Part shown: one piece after another, positions 4,795-7,349 of the stretch | How the letters are laid out: the number at the start of each line of letters is the position of its first letter | Position numbering within the stretch: position 1 is the stretch's first letter | Assembly: GCA_035444205.1 (NCBI GenBank) | Contig: DAOMOD010000206.1 | Location: forward strand, 1-7,349 | DNA from: DAOMOD01 sp035444205 | GTDB lineage: Bacteria; Pseudomonadota; Gammaproteobacteria; Xanthomonadales; BPKI01 | Length of the DNA: 7,349 nt | Direction of reading: 5' to 3' | Program-made: the position numbers and the translations under genes | Notes under the pieces: generated by a model | What the model saw: the letters and a program-made list of their open reading frames with translations, nothing else | Database searches by the model: none | Told to the model about the DNA's origin: nothing

Positions 4795-7349
4795 AGAGTT
4801 GGCGGCGACGCGTCCGGCGCCTCAACCGTGGCCTGTGGCTCACTGTGTCCAGCGTCCTGATCCTGGCCGCCGTGGTGGTGGGTCTGGTCAATCTGGCCCT
4901 GCCGTGGCTTGCCAGCGATCCGGTACGCCTGGCGGCGTGGATCGAGTCTCGCATTGGCCAGTCGGTAAGCATCGAGGCGGCGGGGGGCCAGTGGCTGCGC
5001 AGCGGTCCTGCATTCCGGTTGAAGCACCTGCGGCTCGGAGGCGACGACGGCATCGAGGTCGATGCGGCCGAGCTGCGCATCAACGTCTACGCCTGGCTGC
5101 TGCCGCGGCGTGCCCTGGTGGAACTGCGTCTCAGCGGCCTGGATCTGGACATCAGCCGCGAGGCCGGAGGGCGCTGGGAGCTCAAGGGACTGGTGTTGCC
5201 ACGGAGCGAAGCGGCCGGACCGGCCACGGTCGATGCGCGCCTGCCCGGGGCGCTTAGCGTACGCGACAGCCGGTTGCGCGTGCGCGATGCCGAAAGCGGT
5301 CTGGACCTTGCGCTGGAGCGCGTCCATCTCACCTTTTCGCGTGAACGTGGTAGAGAGTTCTGGAACGGCAGCGCCTGGCCCGTCGAAGGCAGTGCGCCGC
5401 TGGGGTTCGTCATCGAGCGCGCCGGCGACGGCGGCCGCGCCTACCTGGTGGGCCGCGAACTGGAACTTTCCGAGTGGCTGGGACAGGCGACGCCGCTCGG
5501 CATCGGGCTGCGCGAAGGGCGTGCCGACATCGAGGCCTGGCTCGATTGGAAGGGCCGCAGACTGAGCGATATCCGATTGGAAGTCGATCTGTCCGGACTG
5601 TCGCTGCGCGGGGCCACCCCGTTATTGCTGGGGGAGGAAGCAATCGAGCCGCGCCGCGCCCTGGCGCGGGTGGCCTTCGGCGCGCGCTGGCGCGCAGCGA
5701 GCGGCGGTTGGCGGCTGGATGTGGAGGACCTGCGCCTCTTCGCGCAGGGCGAAGACACGGTTGGACCCGCACTCAGCCTGACCCGCAGTGACAAGACCCG
5801 CTATCGCCTCGAGGTCGAGCGCCTCTCGATCGGGCCGTTGCTGGCACTGGCAGCTCTGGCAGACGGCGCGTCGCCAGCGCTGCGTGGCGTGCTCTATGCA
5901 AGTGCGGCCACGGGAAGGCTGGAGGATCTGGTCGTCGACTTCGAGGATGGTCGACTGGTCGCATTGCGCGGGTACCTAGAGTCGCTGTCGACGCGCCCGC
6001 ACCGGGGCACACCGGGCATCGGGCCGTTGTCCATGCATGTGTTCGGCGACGCCCAGGGTATCGTCGCCGCCATCGAGGATCAGTACCCGCTGCTGGATGC
6101 TCCGCGCCTGCTGCGCAAGCCGTTGCGCCTGCACGGCCTGGATGCGCGCGTTGGAATACGTACCACTGCGGAAGGCGTCGAGGTGGAACTTGCCGATGCC
6201 GCGGTCCAGCTGGGCGGTATCGGATTCGATTTCGATGCCAGCCTAGCCTTCGGCGCGGAGGACGGGCCGGTGCTCAGTGGCGCGGTGCAGCTCGGAAAGG
6301 GTCGCATCGAACAATTGCACGAGCTGTGGCCGGCCGGCATCCTGCCGCCGAGAACCCTGCACTGGCTTGAAACGGCCCTGGTGTCGGGCGAGTTCCGCTC
6401 AGGTGCAGCGGTGTTCCATGGCCCGCTACAGGCATGGCCGTTCGAACAGGGCGAAGGCCGCTTCGTGGCGCAGGCCGAGGTGGGCGACACGCTGATGGCG
6501 TTCCATCCGGAATGGCCCCCGGTGGAAGCGTTGGAGGCCGGTGCCCGCTTCGTCAACGTCGGCATGGACATCGAGGCGCGGTCCGCGCGCATCGCCGGCA
6601 ACCGCATCGACGCCGGACACGCTGTCATTCCCGACCTCGACAACGCGGTGCTGGATATCCAGATCGAAGGTGGCGGTCGCGGCAGTCAGTTGCTCGGGCT
6701 GCTCAGACGCAGTCCACTCAATCACCGTTTCGGCAGTCACCTGATCGGAGTCGAAGTGGGCGGCAGGGGCGATGTCAGGCTCGACCTGCATTTCGTGCTC
6801 AAGCAGGGCTTGGACGGGGACCGCGTGGCAGGCGAGGTGTGGCTGCGCCAGGCCGATCTGCGTGACGCCAAGTGGGGGCTTGCCTTCGATCGCGCCACCG
6901 GGCCGATACGTTTCGATGAGGACGGCTTCTCGGCGGACGAGCTCAAGGTTTGGCTGGGAGAAGACCCGGCGCACCTCAGCATCGCCGTGGGCGGACGTAC
7001 CGGAGACCCGGCCAATCTCGCCGAAGCCAGCCTGCGCGGTGTGCTGCCGCTGGCGTCAGTGACCAGCGGCTTCAGCGATCTGGAACCGCTGTGGCCACGG
7101 GTGCAGGGACGATCGCACTGGACGCTCGATCTCGCCGTGGAGCGCGGCGAACACGGCCTCGACGGACCCAAGCGACTGCTCATGCATTCGGACATGGTCG
7201 GCGCCGCCATCGACCTGCCGGCACCGCTGCAGAAACCGGCCGAGGAGTCGCTGCCGGTACGCATGGAGGTCTCGCTGCCGCAGGTGGACGGGCAACTGGC
7301 CGTGCGCCTGGGCGATCTGGCCAGCATCCAGGCGCAGTTGCCCGGTCCC
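4791..7349 (+). CDS. yhdP: YhdP-family AsmA-like inner-membrane protein, first 853 codons (cut by right edge)
   Basis: YhdP, with TamB and YdbH, is an inner-membrane-anchored, periplasm-spanning AsmA-like protein that carries phospholipid toward the outer membrane. The frame opens at GTG 4791, overlapping the rng stop by four bases (GTGA), and runs 853 codons to the window edge; family members have about 1,270. Seen: a basic N-terminus (WRRRVRRLNR, 4-13), one transmembrane helix at about 15-37, then an AsmA-like start (AWIESRIGQSVSIEA, about residues 49-63, and LRINVYAWLLPR, about 97-108). The later part carries family-type blocks: RRSPLNHRFG (639-648), GGRGDVRLDL (about 656-665), GPIRFDEDGF (704-713) and IDLPAPLQKP (about 807-816). 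The long alternating polar/hydrophobic beta pattern fits a groove-shaped repeat bridge. I read the frame to the edge with no stop. The missing third should hold the rest of the groove and the C-terminus. The rng-yhdP pair (often followed by tldD) is common in gammaproteobacteria. Confidence 0.93.
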   Translation, partial: MKSWRRRVRRLNRGLWLTVSSVLILAAVVVGLVNLALPWLASDPVRLAAWIESRIGQSVSIEAAGGQWLRSGPAFRLKHLRLGGDDGIEVDAAELRINVYAWLLPRRALVELRLSGLDLDISREAGGRWELKGLVLPRSEAAGPATVDARLPGALSVRDSRLRVRDAESGLDLALERVHLTFSRERGREFWNGSAWPVEGSAPLGFVIERAGDGGRAYLVGRELELSEWLGQATPLGIGLREGRADIEAWLDWKGRRLSDIRLEVDLSGLSLRGATPLLLGEEAIEPRRALARVAFGARWRAASGGWRLDVEDLRLFAQGEDTVGPALSLTRSDKTRYRLEVERLSIGPLLALAALADGASPALRGVLYASAATGRLEDLVVDFEDGRLVALRGYLESLSTRPHRGTPGIGPLSMHVFGDAQGIVAAIEDQYPLLDAPRLLRKPLRLHGLDARVGIRTTAEGVEVELADAAVQLGGIGFDFDASLAFGAEDGPVLSGAVQLGKGRIEQLHELWPAGILPPRTLHWLETALVSGEFRSGAAVFHGPLQAWPFEQGEGRFVAQAEVGDTLMAFHPEWPPVEALEAGARFVNVGMDIEARSARIAGNRIDAGHAVIPDLDNAVLDIQIEGGGRGSQLLGLLRRSPLNHRFGSHLIGVEVGGRGDVRLDLHFVLKQGLDGDRVAGEVWLRQADLRDAKWGLAFDRATGPIRFDEDGFSADELKVWLGEDPAHLSIAVGGRTGDPANLAEASLRGVLPLASVTSGFSDLEPLWPRVQGRSHWTLDLAVERGEHGLDGPKRLLMHSDMVGAAIDLPAPLQKPAEESLPVRMEVSLPQVDGQLAVRLGDLASIQAQLPGP

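Noticed and set aside
6426..7327. Minus-strand open frames opposite the 3' part of yhdP (6426-6974, 6737-7327)
   Set aside because: Shadows of the continuous yhdP frame, which carries the family motifs through this stretch to the window edge.

Overview
The window looks like ordinary housekeeping chromosome from a high-GC gammaproteobacterium, most likely order Lysobacterales (Xanthomonadales). Three things point that way. The AspRS N-terminus carries a form (residues 24-36, with VARNLGGVCFID) that I associate with Xanthomonas, Lysobacter and Stenotrophomonas relatives. The gene order rsfS-rlmH-maf-rng-yhdP is a gammaproteobacterial cluster. An exported DUF3011-repeat protein, of a type common in this order, sits beside it. 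These assignments come from remembered family sequences, not from a search. I see no insertion sequences, phage genes, CRISPR, tRNA/rRNA genes or signs of horizontal transfer.

Layout. On the minus strand, reading leftward from 1578, are a secreted four-repeat DUF3011 protein (1578-640) and, after an 86-nt gap holding a strong hairpin, the first 184 codons of aspS (553 to the left edge). A 111-nt intergenic region (1579-1689) contains candidate divergent promoters whose -10 boxes share the same TATA. On the plus strand follow rsfS (TTG start), rlmH (GTG start), maf/yhdE, rng and yhdP (GTG start, running off the right edge). Gaps are 44, 83 and 14 nt; rng and yhdP overlap by 4 nt (GTGA), which implies co-transcription and translational coupling.

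How the genes relate. RsfS silences the 50S subunit, RlmH methylates 23S rRNA in assembled ribosomes, and RNase G matures 16S rRNA 5' ends and decays mRNA, so the operon leans toward ribosome production and RNA turnover. Maf removes non-canonical nucleotides, and YhdP is an AsmA-like inner-membrane protein that helps move phospholipid to the outer membrane. AspRS on the opposite strand is another translation gene.

I did not find an undescribed multi-gene system. The points most worth a second look are the Cys-rich four-repeat DUF3011 protein of unknown function, the absence of nadD directly upstream of rsfS, the shared divergent -10, and a seven-proline run inside the S1 domain of RNase G.
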